The position numbers and the translations under genes are program-made. 64,000 nucleotides of DNA from Gnomoniopsis sp. IMI 355080 (taxonomy: Eukaryota > Ascomycota > Sordariomycetes > Diaporthales > Gnomoniaceae): positions 31,739-95,738 of the forward strand of contig JAPEVC010000144.1 in the NCBI GenBank assembly GCA_027946555.1, in the 5' to 3' direction. The notes beneath the pieces were generated by a model. It was not told where the DNA came from and did no database searches. It worked only from the letters and a program-made list of their open reading frames with translations. Position 1 is the first letter of the stretch; each line of letters opens with the position of its first letter. This document shows positions 1 through 12,010 of the stretch, one piece after another.

Positions 1-252
1 GGGCTTCTCGCCCTCGATGGTGCCAATCGCGAGCTCGGCATACTTGCCGGTCAAAACCTCGTGCCTGTGCAGATTGTAGAAGGCCTCGGTGGCGTCGGTT
101 CCGGCAACCTGGCGCAGCACGGCCTCGCCACCGGGGTGGGCATCGAGGAAGTCGGAGACATCGTAGACCTTGCTGTCGATGATGAACCAGGTGCTGTCCT
201 CGGTATTGCCCTCCTTCTTCACTTGGGCACGGGTGAATGTCTTTGATGCCAT
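1..252 (-). CDS. Cytochrome b5-domain protein, probably acyl-CoA dehydrogenase (5' part only)
   Basis: The first 84 codons of a minus-strand gene run off the left edge of the window. The protein starts MASKTFTRAQVKKEG and carries a cytochrome b5-like heme domain: the HPGG motif lies at about residues 39-42, and the second axial His sits in the LHRHEVL stretch near residue 62. The segment after the domain (AIGTIEGEKP) resembles fungal proteins in which an N-terminal b5 domain precedes a flavin acyl-CoA dehydrogenase, so that identity is likely. The dehydrogenase part is outside the window, and other b5-fusion enzymes (desaturase, hydroxylase, lactate dehydrogenase types) remain possible. The ATG chosen is the first in frame, with only non-coding sequence upstream. 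No signal peptide is visible. Confidence 0.8.
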   Translation of the reverse strand, partial: MASKTFTRAQVKKEGNTEDSTWFIIDSKVYDVSDFLDAHPGGEAVLRQVAGTDATEAFYNLHRHEVLTGKYAELAIGTIEGEKP

Positions 253-2555
253 TGTGAGGAGGGTACGTATGGCACACGTGTACGTCGAGGATCGGGGATC
301 AAGGGCGGTACTTTCTTCCAGCAAAAACGGGTGGCACGACCGAGGCAAGATAATGAATGGTCTCTGAAGTGGACACACAACTATCTCAATGGATCGAGAT
401 AGAGTACAGAATGAAACGAAGACAGATGATCTGGTATCACCCAAGGCCTGAGAAACAGAAGGAGGAAAGATGAACGGGAACCATGGTAGTTCCCCAGGTC
501 GCGCGGATGACCACGAATACTGAACAATCGAGTTGCCTCGGCTGTCAGTCTCAGGCCTTGCCGTTCTGGTGGTGTCCAAAACTTGGGGAGATTATTTTGC
601 AGGGAATGCCATTGGCTATAGCCCCCAGCACGACCCTGGTCTTCCCCACGGTCCCGCGGACGAGGTCCTGTCATCCGCGGCGCTGGACCGTGAACCTAGT
701 ATCCGTACCTACCATTACCCGGGCACCGTGGAACCTCGACACTTACCTAGGTACAGAGGTACTTGTGCCTAGAGGCTCCCGAAGTAGACTCTTTCCAGGG
801 TGCCTCGATTCTGACGTGGTAATGCTGCCGGTCTACTACTCTCGCTGGTCAGAATTTACGTGTCAATGTCAAGGCTGTATAGACATGGGAGGACATCAAG
901 AAAGTCTTCTATGCCAAGTACTGTACTGTACTTGGACCCTTCGTAGGTACTGCGGTAGGTAGACCCTGGCAAGCTTGCCCTGTCATGTCTGAGCATGTGA
1001 ATATGTAGTGGGATTCTCGACACTTTATATCATCTTCCCATGCTCAGAAACGTCGTGTAACCTCTTTTGTTTCCCGCGAGTCCTGAAATTGGCCATCACT
1101 TCCCACCCAACTTGCTTCGGAAGCAGGACAGAATACCCTTCTGATTAGCAGACTTGTCACTGGACACTTTGCAAGGCGGATAATAATAAGTGGGGAATCA
1201 TTGCCCAGGATGTGGCCCTGGGCACTTAATCGGCTGGGCGACGGTCGTCTTTTTGCTCGGCTCGTTACGAAGTGTTCCCCAGGACAATCACGGCACTCAG
1301 ACAGCCTGCATATTGCGAGAACCAGCTTTATTCAGGAATAACTGTTAGAGCCAGGGCAAAGAGGTGCATTCACGTCTCTTGTAGATCTCCTTAGCTTTCC
1401 ATCGATCCCGGCTCTCACAGGATTAATCCCAAAACTCCCACTTTCTATGACCGTCAGGAACTTCCTCGTCCACTCGATCCTCAGATCATTTCCAGCTGCT
1501 CGTAATTGGTACGTTCTAAGTCTTCTTCTATTCTTTCAGGCTCTTTCTGCACTTTTATGTTCTTTTATAATCCCGCTTTCCCATGCACGGCCTCTCCTCG
1601 TACCATTCTGTCCCCCCCCCCCCGGCCCACAAAGTCAGATATCACTTGCAGTATCAAGTCTTGACCAGCCTGGGCACAAGCACGTATGCATGGCTGCTCA
1701 CCCACTTTCTATTGGCGCCTCAGATACAGCACCGCAAGTGCGGGTGTGAAGTGTCTCGTGCAGTGAAGGTCATGCGAATAAAATCCAATGCCACCTCCCT
1801 AGGTTAGTTCAACCGGTCTCCCGCCTTGAGTTTCACAACGCACCGTCCCTCGTCCTTGGACTTGCATGCAGTGGGCGCGCTCCGAGCAAGCAACAGTGCG
1901 GCTGGTCACCGGTTCTCCTGAACACGGCCACCCCATTGCGATACTAGATGCTTGAGTACCTATCTAGGTATCTCGGTACCTTCTCTACAGAACAAGACCA
2001 CTGTCCCATCGTTCCATGCTCTAAGCACTCCAGGGTCTCTCATCGGAGAGCCTCAAGATTTCTGCTATCTGCATAAGAGTCAGTCGAGTGCATGTCGGCG
2101 ATCTTCAATCTTTCCTCGCCCCCAAAACCTGCCGTCTCGGCCCGACCTAGTAATCTTCACGCCCGCGTGCAGGACATCCTCGGATTATCATCAAGCCACA
2201 TACTTCATCTTTTGCGACTCAGGATCGTTCACCTTACATCACATATACCTCTCTTCTCCGATATACGAGCAGTCTTTTCCCGCCTTGCAACAGCAGGGAA
2301 ACGATCTCGCTTTGACTTGTTCAATGCTGCCACTTCACAACAGCACCCCGGCGATAGACTATTACACCGGGAATTTCCTGCAGCCACCAGAACCGTACCT
2401 AAGTATTCAACAAGTTCAAGATGGATGCTTACTCTATGACTTTTACTAGTCCTAGCCTTCGGCACGTGTCCCGAATCTACCAGGATCTCAGATCAATACA
2501 CTTCCAGAGTATATCCGGTGTAACATCAATATCTTCGGGAAAACCACAGAGTACC
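253..2555. other. Intergenic region between two divergent genes
   Basis: This 2.3 kb stretch separates the divergent b5-domain gene and amine oxidase gene and should hold both promoters. I see no coding sequence I can support; the open frames here overlap each other in several phases and resemble no family. It contains a perfect 10-bp palindrome TACCTAGGTA at 744-753, further TAGGTA/TACC-rich sequence around 900-960 and 1955-1980, and a run of 12 C at 1612-1623. Confidence 0.6.
1612..1623. repeat. Poly-C tract (12 nt)
   Basis: A homopolymer of 12 C on the plus strand in the intergenic region, one of six such G/C runs of 10-14 nt in the window. Confidence 0.9.
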
Positions 2556-4199
2556 ATGGCATCGAAAGCAAAGGTGAGTTGACAACCTCGCGTTGCTTTC
2601 AAGGAACATCCTCCTGGGTCAGCATCAGGTAGAGAAACCATAGAGACGGGCGATTTCGTGAAATACATGACTGATTGAGACCAGCCCGTACAATCGCAAA
2701 ATGGTCGAGTCCCACATATTGGAATAATAGGTGCCGGCCTAGCCGGCCTGCGCTGCGCCGACATCCTCCTCCAGCACGGCTTTCAAGTCACAATCCTGGA
2801 AGGCCGCGACCGAATAGGCGGCCGCTTGTACCAAGACCGCCTCCCCAGTGGACAGGCCGTGGATATCGGACCCAACTGGATTCACGGCACAGAGGACAAT
2901 CCCATGCTTGACATCGCCAAAACCACCAACACCGCCACGGGCAGCTTCGACCCTAGCTCGTACGTCTTCAACTCCCAAGGTGAGCTCTATCCCCACGAGG
3001 AAGGCGAGGCCTACTCCACCATGATGTGGGACATCGTACAGGCGGCATTCAAGTACTCGAACAAGCACAGCGCTGAGATCGACCCGGAGGAGAGCCTACT
3101 CGACTTCTTCAAGGTCAAGGTCAAGGAGCTCATCCCCGAGACGGACGACAATTGGGATCGCAAGCGGGGAATCGTGCTGCAAATGGCAGACCTATGGGGC
3201 GCGTTCGTGGGCAGCCCGATCGAGCGGCAGAGTCTGAAGTTCTTTTGGCTCGAGGAATGCATTGAAGGCGAAAATTTGTTCTGCAGTGGTACCTACACCA
3301 ATATCCTCGCGCATATCGCCGCTCCCGTGCTTGCGGGGGCAGCAACGATCAGGCTCAACACCACCGTGTCCAAGATCCACGCGCGCTCGTCGGCCGACAC
3401 ACCTGTCCGCGTGACGCTCGCCAGCAGCGGAGCGCAACTCGACTTCGACGAGCTCGTGGTGACGTGCCCGCTCGGCTGGCTGCAGCAGCATCACGCGGCA
3501 GCATTCGACCCGCCCCTGCCAGCGCATCTCACCAAGGCGATTCACAGCATCAGCTACGGATGCCTGGAAAAGGTCTACATTTCCTTCCCCTCAGCCTTCT
3601 GGCTCACCCCCGATCCCGCCAACGGCGGTCGCAGTATGCAAGGTTTTGCACAGTGGCTATCGCCCGCCTTCGCAGACACCACAAATCCGCAGCGGTGGAC
3701 GATTGAAGTCGTCGAGCTAGCCTCGCTTGGCAAGGACGTCGGCCATCCCACATTATTATTTTACATCTACGGCGCACAGAGCGCGCATATCGTGAACACC
3801 ATCACGGGTCTCGAAACGCAGGCGGAAAAGAACAAATTCCTGCTCGACTTTTTCAGTCCATATTACACACGGCTGCCAAACTACAAGCCTGGGAAGCCCG
3901 AGTGTGTGCCGACGTGCACGTACGCCACGACATGGTTGGCGGACGATCTGGCGGGCCATGGCAGCTACTCCAATTTCCAAGTTGGCCTGAAGGAGGGGGA
4001 TCGCGATATCAGGGTGATGAGAGAGGGCTGGGTTGAGAAGGGCGTATGGCTGGCGGGCGAGCACACGGCGCCGTTTGTGGCGCTAGGGACGGCGACGGGG
4101 GCGTATTGGAGCGGGGAGAGTGTGGGCGGAAGATTATTGGAAAGGTTTGGAAAAAGAGATGATCGAGATAACGACGGTGCCGTGGATGGCGTGGTGTAG
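2556..4199 (+). CDS. Flavin-containing amine oxidase (polyamine oxidase type)
   Basis: Two exons, 2556-2573 and 2685-4199, encode about 510 residues. Exon 1 gives only MASKAK. It ends at a GTGAGT donor, and the acceptor is CCAG at 2684. Splicing brings in the FAD dinucleotide-binding signature GIIGAGLAGLRCADIL (about residues 19-34) with the ILEGRDRIGGR continuation; a start at the later ATG (2826) would lose this motif. The C-terminus has the second FAD-contact region (GVWLAGEHTAPF, about 460-472). Such enzymes oxidise polyamines or other primary/secondary amines and release hydrogen peroxide. The length fits spermine/polyamine oxidases and there is no SWIRM domain, so it is not an LSD1-type histone demethylase. 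No signal peptide or clear peroxisomal tripeptide is seen (C-terminus ends DGVV). The substrate cannot be read from the sequence. Confidence 0.88.
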
Positions 4200-5087
4200 G
4201 TGAATAGCTGAAGCGGCAGCGGAGGTCTTCGCCGAAAGGATCAATTTAGACTCGAGTGAAATACGGAACGAATAGAGGACTGTGCCATCTCATCAGCAGC
4301 CGAGTATAAATAGAGGGTTCGCTTACCGAGGACGTGCTGGCAACAAATCGTCCATTGCTCATCACCCAAGTCATCTAGCGATGATCCGGACCACGATGAG
4401 CTGCTTTAGCCAGAAGTGCCAGACACTGTTCTTGTCAGACCCTCACCAGTAGATAGTGCGGCTCTGCTGGATAACGTGCCAGGCTGACATCTTGGCCTTT
4501 GTCACCGTTAAAAACCTCATTCGTATCATCACGTGTTCCTCTTGAGATGCTTCAAGACAAATCTCAACGAGGGCATGCAAAAACCACTTTTTTTCTGCAT
4601 CCTTGCCGCAAAACAGGCAGATCGTTATGCCCAGTATTCCCTTATGACCTGTCGAAACCCGCAATGTCCCTGTAACTGACATCTTAGGAGCTCACTGCCC
4701 CGTTGATTTCGCGCTCTCCGACGCCTTAGACGCGGCGTCGGAGAAGAGTTCGACAAACCCAACTGTTTTGAAAAAGAACCATATTTCCGAATGTTGGTAG
4801 TGAAAAGGAAAATAAAAAAAAAAGAGCCATCATATCATGATCCGGGGTATCCAGACGACCATTCCACCACAGGTCCAAGTAAGCGGCCCCCACCCTCGCG
4901 CCGCGGGGCAGGCCCGCAACCCATCGTGCAATTCTCATCAACAGCCTCCCGTATTCTTATCTCAATCCATCAAAGTGCCGGCGGGTCTCTAGTTCGTTCG
5001 TTCATCGGCACCACCACCACGTCGACGTAGTCAGGTCGGTTGCAAAGGTAGAAGTGTCGTCTGTCAAAGGCTCATGCTACCCTTGAC
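4200..5087. other. Intergenic region between convergent genes, with hairpin
   Basis: The region lies between the 3' ends of the amine oxidase (+) and the Gis2-like gene (-). It holds a strong inverted repeat (4715-4744) and a TATAAATAG sequence at about 4305-4313. That is followed by a 23-codon open frame at 4381, which I do not regard as a gene. Nothing else recognisable. Confidence 0.55.
4715..4744. repeat. Inverted repeat, 11-bp perfect stem, 8-nt loop
   Basis: TCTCCGACGCC (4715-4725) is the exact reverse complement of GGCGTCGGAGA (4734-4744), with loop TTAGACGC. It is GC-rich in an otherwise AT-leaning convergent intergenic region. It could form an RNA hairpin in either 3' UTR or be a binding palindrome. 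The function is unknown. Confidence 0.85.
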
Positions 5088-5870
5088 TTAGGCGTTGGGG
5101 CACTCGGACTGAATGTGGCCGAGCTGCTGGCACTTGTAGCACATCTTCTCGCCGGTGCTGGAACCCTTGGGGCAGTCACGGGAAAAGTGACCAGGCTCGC
5201 CGCAGTTGTAGCACTTGGAGCCGTTGTTGCAGTCGCCTGGTAAAGTTGTTGATTAGCTTGCTGCCACTTCGGAGAATTACGAACGATGGAGAAGGAAAGT
5301 AGAAGGGGGCGAATACTCACGAGACATGTGGCCGTAGCCACCGCAGCTGTAGCAAGTCTTCTGGCCCTGGCCACCGTAGCCTCCACGACCACCACCACCA
5401 TAGCCGCCTCCATAGCCGCCACCGTAGCCGCCCTGCTGGCCACCGTTCTGAGGGCAGTTGCGAGCAATGTGGCCGACCTGACCGCACTGTGTGGGAGTGG
5501 GTGTCAGCGAAAACTGTTCTTTGCGTTGCGCGCGGGGATGAGGAGGTCTGTGGGGTGACTCAAACTAACCTTGTAGCAGTCCTGGCCGCCGCCGCCGCCG
5601 CCAGCGCCACCGCTCTGGGGGCACTCGCGAGAGATGTGGCCGGCGTTGCCGCAGCGGTAGCAGGTCTTGGTGCTCATATCACCACCGCCAGTGTTGCTGC
5701 GAGGAGCAGGGCAGTCACGGCCTGAGTGATGGAAGTCAGAAGAATGGTCTCAAGGTAACGATATTTCCTGGAGCGCAAGCCAGAGTCGAGGGCAGAGACT
5801 TACTTATGTGACCGACCTCATTGCAGTTGTAGCAAGTCTTGGGGGCATCGAAAGTAGTTTGTCCCTCCAT
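5088..5870 (-). CDS. GIS2: CCHC zinc-knuckle nucleic-acid-binding protein (Gis2/Byr3/CNBP family)
   Basis: Four exons (5804-5870, 5570-5721, 5321-5486, 5088-5236) join in frame to about 177 residues; introns are 82, 83 and 84 nt, with donors GTAAGT, GTTAGT and GTGAGT. The protein consists of six CX2CX4HX4C knuckles, for example CYNCNEVGHISRDC, CYRCGNAGHISREC and CYKCGQVGHIARNC. A glycine-tyrosine-rich GGYGG linker with one Arg lies between knuckles 3 and 4. Yeast Gis2 and fission yeast Byr3 have seven knuckles, so this copy has one fewer. The family binds single-stranded RNA/DNA, associates with translating ribosomes and stress granules, and acts in translational control. Every intron lies within or beside a knuckle codon block, as is usual for the fungal orthologues. 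Confidence is high because all junctions restore canonical knuckles. Confidence 0.93.
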
Positions 5871-8620
5871 TGTGATGAGAGTTGATTGAAGAGGCTGTTT
5901 GGAAAAGGCGCCGTGATAGTCTGAAGATTGTAGAGAGAGATGTGAGTCGAGGTCGAGTGTGCAGAAGGGAAGTTTGCAAAGGGTATGTGATTGGGTTGCA
6001 AACAGCACTAAAAGAAGGAAACGATAAAAAAAAGTCAAGTGGTCCAGGACTGGAAAGGCGAGAGAGGGAGGGGAAGGAACGTGGGGCAAATGGGTTTGCC
6101 GGGGTCTTCGAAGAAAAGTGGGCCCAGCACAAAACCGAGTTTTCCTTCTGCAGGTCGGACCCCGGAGATGATGTAGGTAGTCTGTGTGAAGAGGAGGCTA
6201 GGAAGGAGAGGCCTCTCGGGGGTGGGCACTTAGTTACCTCAAGTGGAGAGGTCTGAGAGCTGGTCTGCGGAAGAGTAGCAGGTATAGCTCCAGCTGAGGA
6301 CAATCAATCTGTTGCTGTGTTGGGTTTGTAAATCAGAGCAAAATTCGAAGACGACGGTTTCCACAATCTCGTGGTGCATCTGCAGCTGGAGATGCAGTGA
6401 GGGGTTTCCCAAGCCAGGAATTTGAGACAGCCACTGCCAGCCTCAGCAGGCCTGCAGGCACAGCCAATTTAGATTTGGCGTGCGACGCAAACAAAATCAT
6501 TTTGTGGATTCCAACTGGGGCACACAGAGAGCAGGGGGCATGGACCCTGGAATCCGGCTGGGCAATGGCGAGCGGACTGGGATGCCAGTTACTACTACCT
6601 GAGTACCTGGCTATTTACTACATACCATTGTATGGACGTACTGTACCAAGCTTCTTATAAGACTAGTCAAGATGGGACATTTGACATGGCTGGCTTAGGT
6701 AGGATTGGTACATTCCAGTCAGTTGTAAAGGCCTCTAGTTGCCCACGGGGCTCATTCATGTCTGAAAGGCAAGCCTAATATGGGATGTGCCTACCGAGGC
6801 GAGCAGTGGAATAGTGGGTGCAACTGTAAGAATCTCATTCAACAACCCGCTAAACATACCTCCTAGGTAAAACAACCTAAGCACCTGTTCAAGCCTACAT
6901 TGAAAGTATGACGACGTCCAAATAGGTAGATCTGCGACAAATTGGGCAATGGACTCGCAAGGCCAGGATGTGCCTCTGGTGAAAAAGCCTGGGCATCAAG
7001 CTTGAAGATGGATTGTAGGGGATACTTTACTGCTTGATGCTTAGCCATTGAAGATCAATGAAAGCGTGTGGGTATTCTTTTCCAAGTGAGACTGTCATCA
7101 AATTGATCACAGAGGCTCCACCCTGAATTTGGCAGCAATAGTTGCAATGGCAAGGTAGACTGGGGATGTTCTGTATCGAGATTCTTCTCATCTTTTTTTT
7201 TCCTGGTCCCCTTCGCATTCTTGAGGTGTGAGGGTGATCCCGGCAATATTAGGCCCCTCATATCGAAGCACAGGAAACTCAATTCTCCTGGCCTCTCGTG
7301 CTACATAGTACCATAGTGAGGTGATCACGTTGCAGTGGCACTGATGTGTTTCAATGCCCCTTGCAGCATACCTACCAATTCATCGGTCATCCTTGGAAGT
7401 GCCTTCTGCCAGAATGAACCTTACAACTCACTCGACTACATGTGGCTTCATTTTGAAAACATATGTATATCAGGAGGTACAACAATTCAACATCTATCAC
7501 AGACGATAATGATAATCATGTAGAATTTGCCTAAAATTCCAATACAATAATTAAACACCCAAGTCGAGGTTCAATGAGTTCTGACTTGTGCTGATTAGCA
7601 GCCTTGCTTCCAGTTGCAACTTCATACATTATAGTCCTACTACTTTAGCTACTAGAAGTGGGGCTATGCAAGTGGACTACCTGATCAAAGTGTACTATAG
7701 TACAGAAAGTCACAAAGCTGACCCAGAGAACCCACTGAGAAACACCAATGCAGGCCTAGGTGGTTTTCAGAGAAGAAGGATCAATACATTTTGACAGGAC
7801 GGGTGCGGGTCCTGAATATAACAAACCTACCTCCTAGGTGGGCATGGTCTTCCCACCTCAGTCGAGAGAAACAGGGGTCTGATTGTGTTAGATGCAGATC
7901 CATATTGAACCCTCGTCTCCGGAAACTGTCAGCCGAGTCAGGCGTTCATGAAGAGCCGTCTATCAACATGGTCTCCCATCTATGTACTCCGGACTGATAG
8001 CTGTGTAGCCACGTGCATCAGCGAAATCGATGGACGCGTCTCCCATGCAGTGTCCCAGTGTTGCATAAGACTTGGCGGGCAGCCTGCTATACATTGAACA
8101 TGCAACTTGCCCCCATTCTGTTGAAGTTGGAATTCTGGTGGGAATCTTCGATTTCGACCTGCTGTGTCACTCGGGTGTAGCTTCATGTGTTCGTCCCATC
8201 ACAAGTTGTCAGAGAATGGATTAACCAGCCTAGGTACGAGCTCAAGTTGCAACTGAACCCCGGGTCCCATCTCTTTTCTCGCCCTTCATATTTTTAAGAT
8301 TTGTCAGATGGTAATAAATGCTTTACTGTTTACTGCCAGAGAGAGTGAAAGATGTGTTTCTAAACTGTGTTCTTGAATATCGCATTCATCGTGGAACTTC
8401 CGTCAATGGGGCCTACTGTGCACAGGGGACCCCTGCCAAGAACTTGCATGTGACAGGGCGACAAATTGACCAGGCGCGTCACGGTTACCGCTGCAGCCTA
8501 GTCGCAACGCGTCACTTCAATGTTACCTTCGGTGGGCTCAATCACTTCGACGTCGCACCTTGCACTATCAAAGTTGTCGTCCCGCACGCTCAAAATATGA
8601 TCCTCGTTGCCTGAGACGCA
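5871..8620. other. Intergenic region between divergent genes
   Basis: A 2.75 kb stretch between the Gis2-like gene (-) and the Sae2-like gene (+), presumably containing both promoters. It has several CCTAGGT-type motifs (6862-6869, 7755-7760, 7833-7840, 8229-8236). No coding sequence or RNA gene could be supported. Confidence 0.6.
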
Positions 8621-10997
8621 ATGTCCAGCTGGCTCGAGAGCGGCAGGCCTGCCATTTTGGAAGCTCTTGCAGCTGTATGTGATGAGGTCGACGAGCGGGC
8701 GCGAGCAGGTATGCAGGATCCCGCGAGAGATTTTCGGACTTGCAAGCTTGCTGACGATTGATCTAGAAGTATCAGCTCGGAACTACAAAACGGAGCAGCT
8801 GCTTGAGGAAGTGGGGTCGCTTAGATCTCGAGTCGGCCAGGTAGACCGTCTACAACAGGAGAATGAATCCCTACAAGCAGAGATCCGCCGCCTCCGAGAA
8901 GTCCAAGATGGACAAGTCGTGCCCCCAAATAGAAGAATTATCTTAGGGGAACTGTCACCGAACAAATCCCCAGCTGAGCGACCTGTTTTGGCACAAACAT
9001 CGCCACGCGATGCGGCGTCCGGAGTTTCAGATCCAGTAAATTTCAAAGCAGTCATCGCTAAATGCAAGGAGTTGGATGCCAAGTACAAGGGAGCCTGCAA
9101 AATGCTAGAGGAACACAGACTCTCGTTGCGAAAGAGGGCCAAGGTCATCGAGAGATGGGCTAGACACTGCGACGCATTGCAGCGCGAGATAGAGCAACTA
9201 CGGGCCAGGCTTCAATCTCGCCCTTCACTCAGAGACGGAGCCTTGATTGAGCAGGCGGACGAAGCAGGCGTCGTTACAACAGCAGACGATGAGTACGTCG
9301 TTAGTGAAGATCTCAAAAGACCAAGCCCGGAATTTGCTTTCGAGCCAGAGCCTCCGTCATCCCCACCACCTTTGGTTGTCCCGGCCGAGAATTCAACTGT
9401 CTCGCCTCCCAGGCGCATTCTTTCCGAACCACCGCCTCGTCTGTCAACTGATGACACATTCCGACGCACTGCGAGTGCCACAACTACTGGGACTTCATCT
9501 TCTACTACTGATGATGTGGATCTCCCAGCATACTCGGTCCAGCCGGTCGAGGCTTGTCTTACTGCCATCAAGGCGGAGCTCTCGTCAGATCCACCCATCA
9601 TCGTTTCGACTCGATCAGTTCGCAAACGAAAGTACGGTAATGAAGAGCCGGAAATTGCAAGGACTCAGAAAATCAAACTGGAACACTGCAGCAGCTCGGG
9701 GCCGGAGATCATTCGCGAATCCCACCACTATTCACCCGCCGAGAGCATTGATTTTGACGAGGAAGTACACGTGCCTACGCCCAAGAAACGCAGAGTCCTT
9801 CCAGTACCTGGATTCAACAATGCGCTCACAGCATCGGGAACAATGCCAAGACCAAAACTTCATTTGCAAGGACACATCGCGTCAGAAGCATCTAGTGCCC
9901 CAGACAAGTCTCGTACGCTGTCTCACGGTGTGGTGGGCCCGAAGTCACGCAAGCCCTCTGCGACTCGTGATACACCACCACGACTGGAAAGTGCTGGCCG
10001 GGCTGTCGTGGCGAGCGACTCTGTCAAACCAGATGTCTTTACATCCCACCTTGCTCTGGGGATTAAGGATCTCGCAGAGGATGGGGATGCAGAGAAAGAG
10101 ACAGTCCCGAGTCAGATCCAGCGTCCGGTGGCTAAGGGCCGCCTTGATGCCTTACTCAACTCACCTTCCGTCAAATCCGGGCCACAAATTATCAGCCGTG
10201 GAGATTCTCCAAAAGATCAGACTTCTCGGCCTGTGACCGTCCACGATAGCAACAATAAGACCAACTTCACCACAGCATCCAAACATTTGCGTGACTCAAA
10301 CTCGACACCTCGAGACACAAAAGACTTGGTACCCAATCAGAGCGCCCGGTCCTCATTGTCTCCAACACGGGGCGTCAATCATGAGCGAGCTCCGAAGATG
10401 GCGTCCATCATACGCGGTGATATGCCTCGCGGGCGCTCTCTCAACAAAGAGGACATTCCTCTTCGTGAGCGTCCGATTGAGATGCTCCGACCGGAGGACT
10501 TCAAGCCCAATCCATTGTACAATGATGGGCTCACATTTGTGTATGATGAAGTGGTCAGAGGCAAAGATGCGCGCGCTGCACTCTCGGGATGTATCGACCC
10601 CAACTGCTGCGGCAAGACCTTTCGTCGCTTTGCTGAGTCAGAGTTGAGGTCCGTGGGCTCGTCGGTGACGAGACGTGCTGAAGATGTTGGTCTCATGGAG
10701 ACGTATCTTGGTGATGAGGCCTTCAAGCTAGGCACAATGACGCGAGAAGAGAGGGAGGAAGCGTGGCTCAGGGCCAAGACGTGGGAGTTGGCCAACAAAT
10801 TTGGCAAGCATCGGCAAAGGTACAGTAGGATGCACTCTCCGCCAGGGTTCTGGAGTATGGATTTCCCAAACACGCAAGAGCGGGCCGAGGAGCTTAGGCA
10901 GGCGGAGGAAATTCGCAAGGCTTTGGTCGGTGAACGGCACAGAGAAGCAATGAGATGTAAAGGGTCTTGGTTGTTTCGGGATGAGGAACCACGCTGA
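8621..10997 (+). CDS. Sae2/CtIP/Ctp1-type DNA end-resection factor
   Basis: Exons 8621-8708 and 8767-10997 give about 772 residues. Exon 1 encodes MSSWLESGRPAILEALAAV and ends at a GTATGC donor; the acceptor CTAG at 8766 restores a continuous heptad-like coiled coil (about residues 30-75, LLEEVGSLRSRVGQVDRLQQ). An unspliced start at 8607 would give an unrelated leader. The middle is long, Ser/Pro-rich and apparently disordered. The C-terminal 175 residues (from about 598) match the conserved DNA endonuclease activator domain: CIDPNCCG, FRRFAES, then KHRQRYSRMHSPPGFW. Members activate the Mre11-Rad50-Nbs1 nuclease for resection of double-strand breaks, in the nucleus, usually after CDK phosphorylation; SP/TP sites are frequent in the linker. 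The N-terminal coiled coil should mediate self-association. Confidence 0.88.
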
Positions 10998-12010
10998 TCC
11001 GGTCAGTATGGTCTGTTAAAAGCCTATGTGGTCCTCACACAGCTGCACAACTTCGCTATTTGCTTGGCTGGCTGTATTTGTCAAGGGTGGGCCGGTGGCC
11101 TTGAGATAGAAAGGACGTTAGCATGCAGGACTTGACTGTACCTTATCATAGAGACTTACCAGAGCTGAGAAACTTACTCGTTGCTTTGCACAACTTCTGC
11201 GAATGACTGCAGATTCGCTACATCAAGGTCTGAAAGGATCGTTGAGGGAGGCGCGCGCTATGGGAGGTAAATGGCTCTGAACTGGCCAATTTGAGTCACA
11301 TTCACCGGTCACATTCACGAAAGACATCAAGCATTATTACCGTGTTGCTTTCTTAGTGTAAGTGACCTGGGAGACTTTTGGGTACACATGAATTTATACT
11401 CGAATGGAGTCTTGAGACAAGTTATTCCGTAGAGGACAATGGCTTACGCTCAGAACCGAAGTTCAACCGGATCGGGACCCGCATTAAAAAGGTGTAAGTC
11501 CGGCAGGCACAACCCTGTCAGCTTCACTTTGCTTGTTGCTTCCCTGCGGAATTCGTGCCGGCCATTGAGCAAATCTGCTGAACTTCATCTCTCATCGGCC
11601 ACAACTTTCTTGATGATGCCAAGCTAACAACATAGCCCACCACCGCCAGCATTTCTTCAACTTGCGCCTGTTCGATTTCTGAAGCATTACCGGACACATT
11701 CGTTTGTTAGCGGGCAGTGTATGTACGCAAGTCACAGTATGTGCCGGCGCAGTAAGCTAACTTGTCCAGATTCGTCACCTTCTCTCATCTTCGTCGCGTC
11801 CGTTACTCAGGCAGAAGCTACCCCTTCCTTACCACAGCGAATCCGTGCTTTCCCGATACCTTTTTCCTCGCCTTCCGACACATATCTCAATACGAGACTA
11901 AGGTCTAGACCTTGGGATAGCTGGACAGACGTCGACAGTGACAAGCCTTGCGACTTGCGCCCTCCCAAGCCGGCAAGGTGAGTAACCGTTTGCCGGCTGG
12001 GCAGCCAGCT
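10998..12010. other. Intergenic region with candidate 5'-UTR intron
   Basis: About 1 kb between two plus-strand genes. A good intron signature lies at 11719-11769: donor GTATGT, branch GCTAAC at about 11756-11761, acceptor CCAG. It is possibly a leader intron of the deubiquitinase gene. Nothing else recognisable. Confidence 0.45.

Noticed and set aside
1952..2449. 165-codon plus-strand open frame upstream of the amine oxidase
   Set aside because: Overlapped by another open frame in a second phase; Ser/Pro/Leu-rich random-looking translation with no family.
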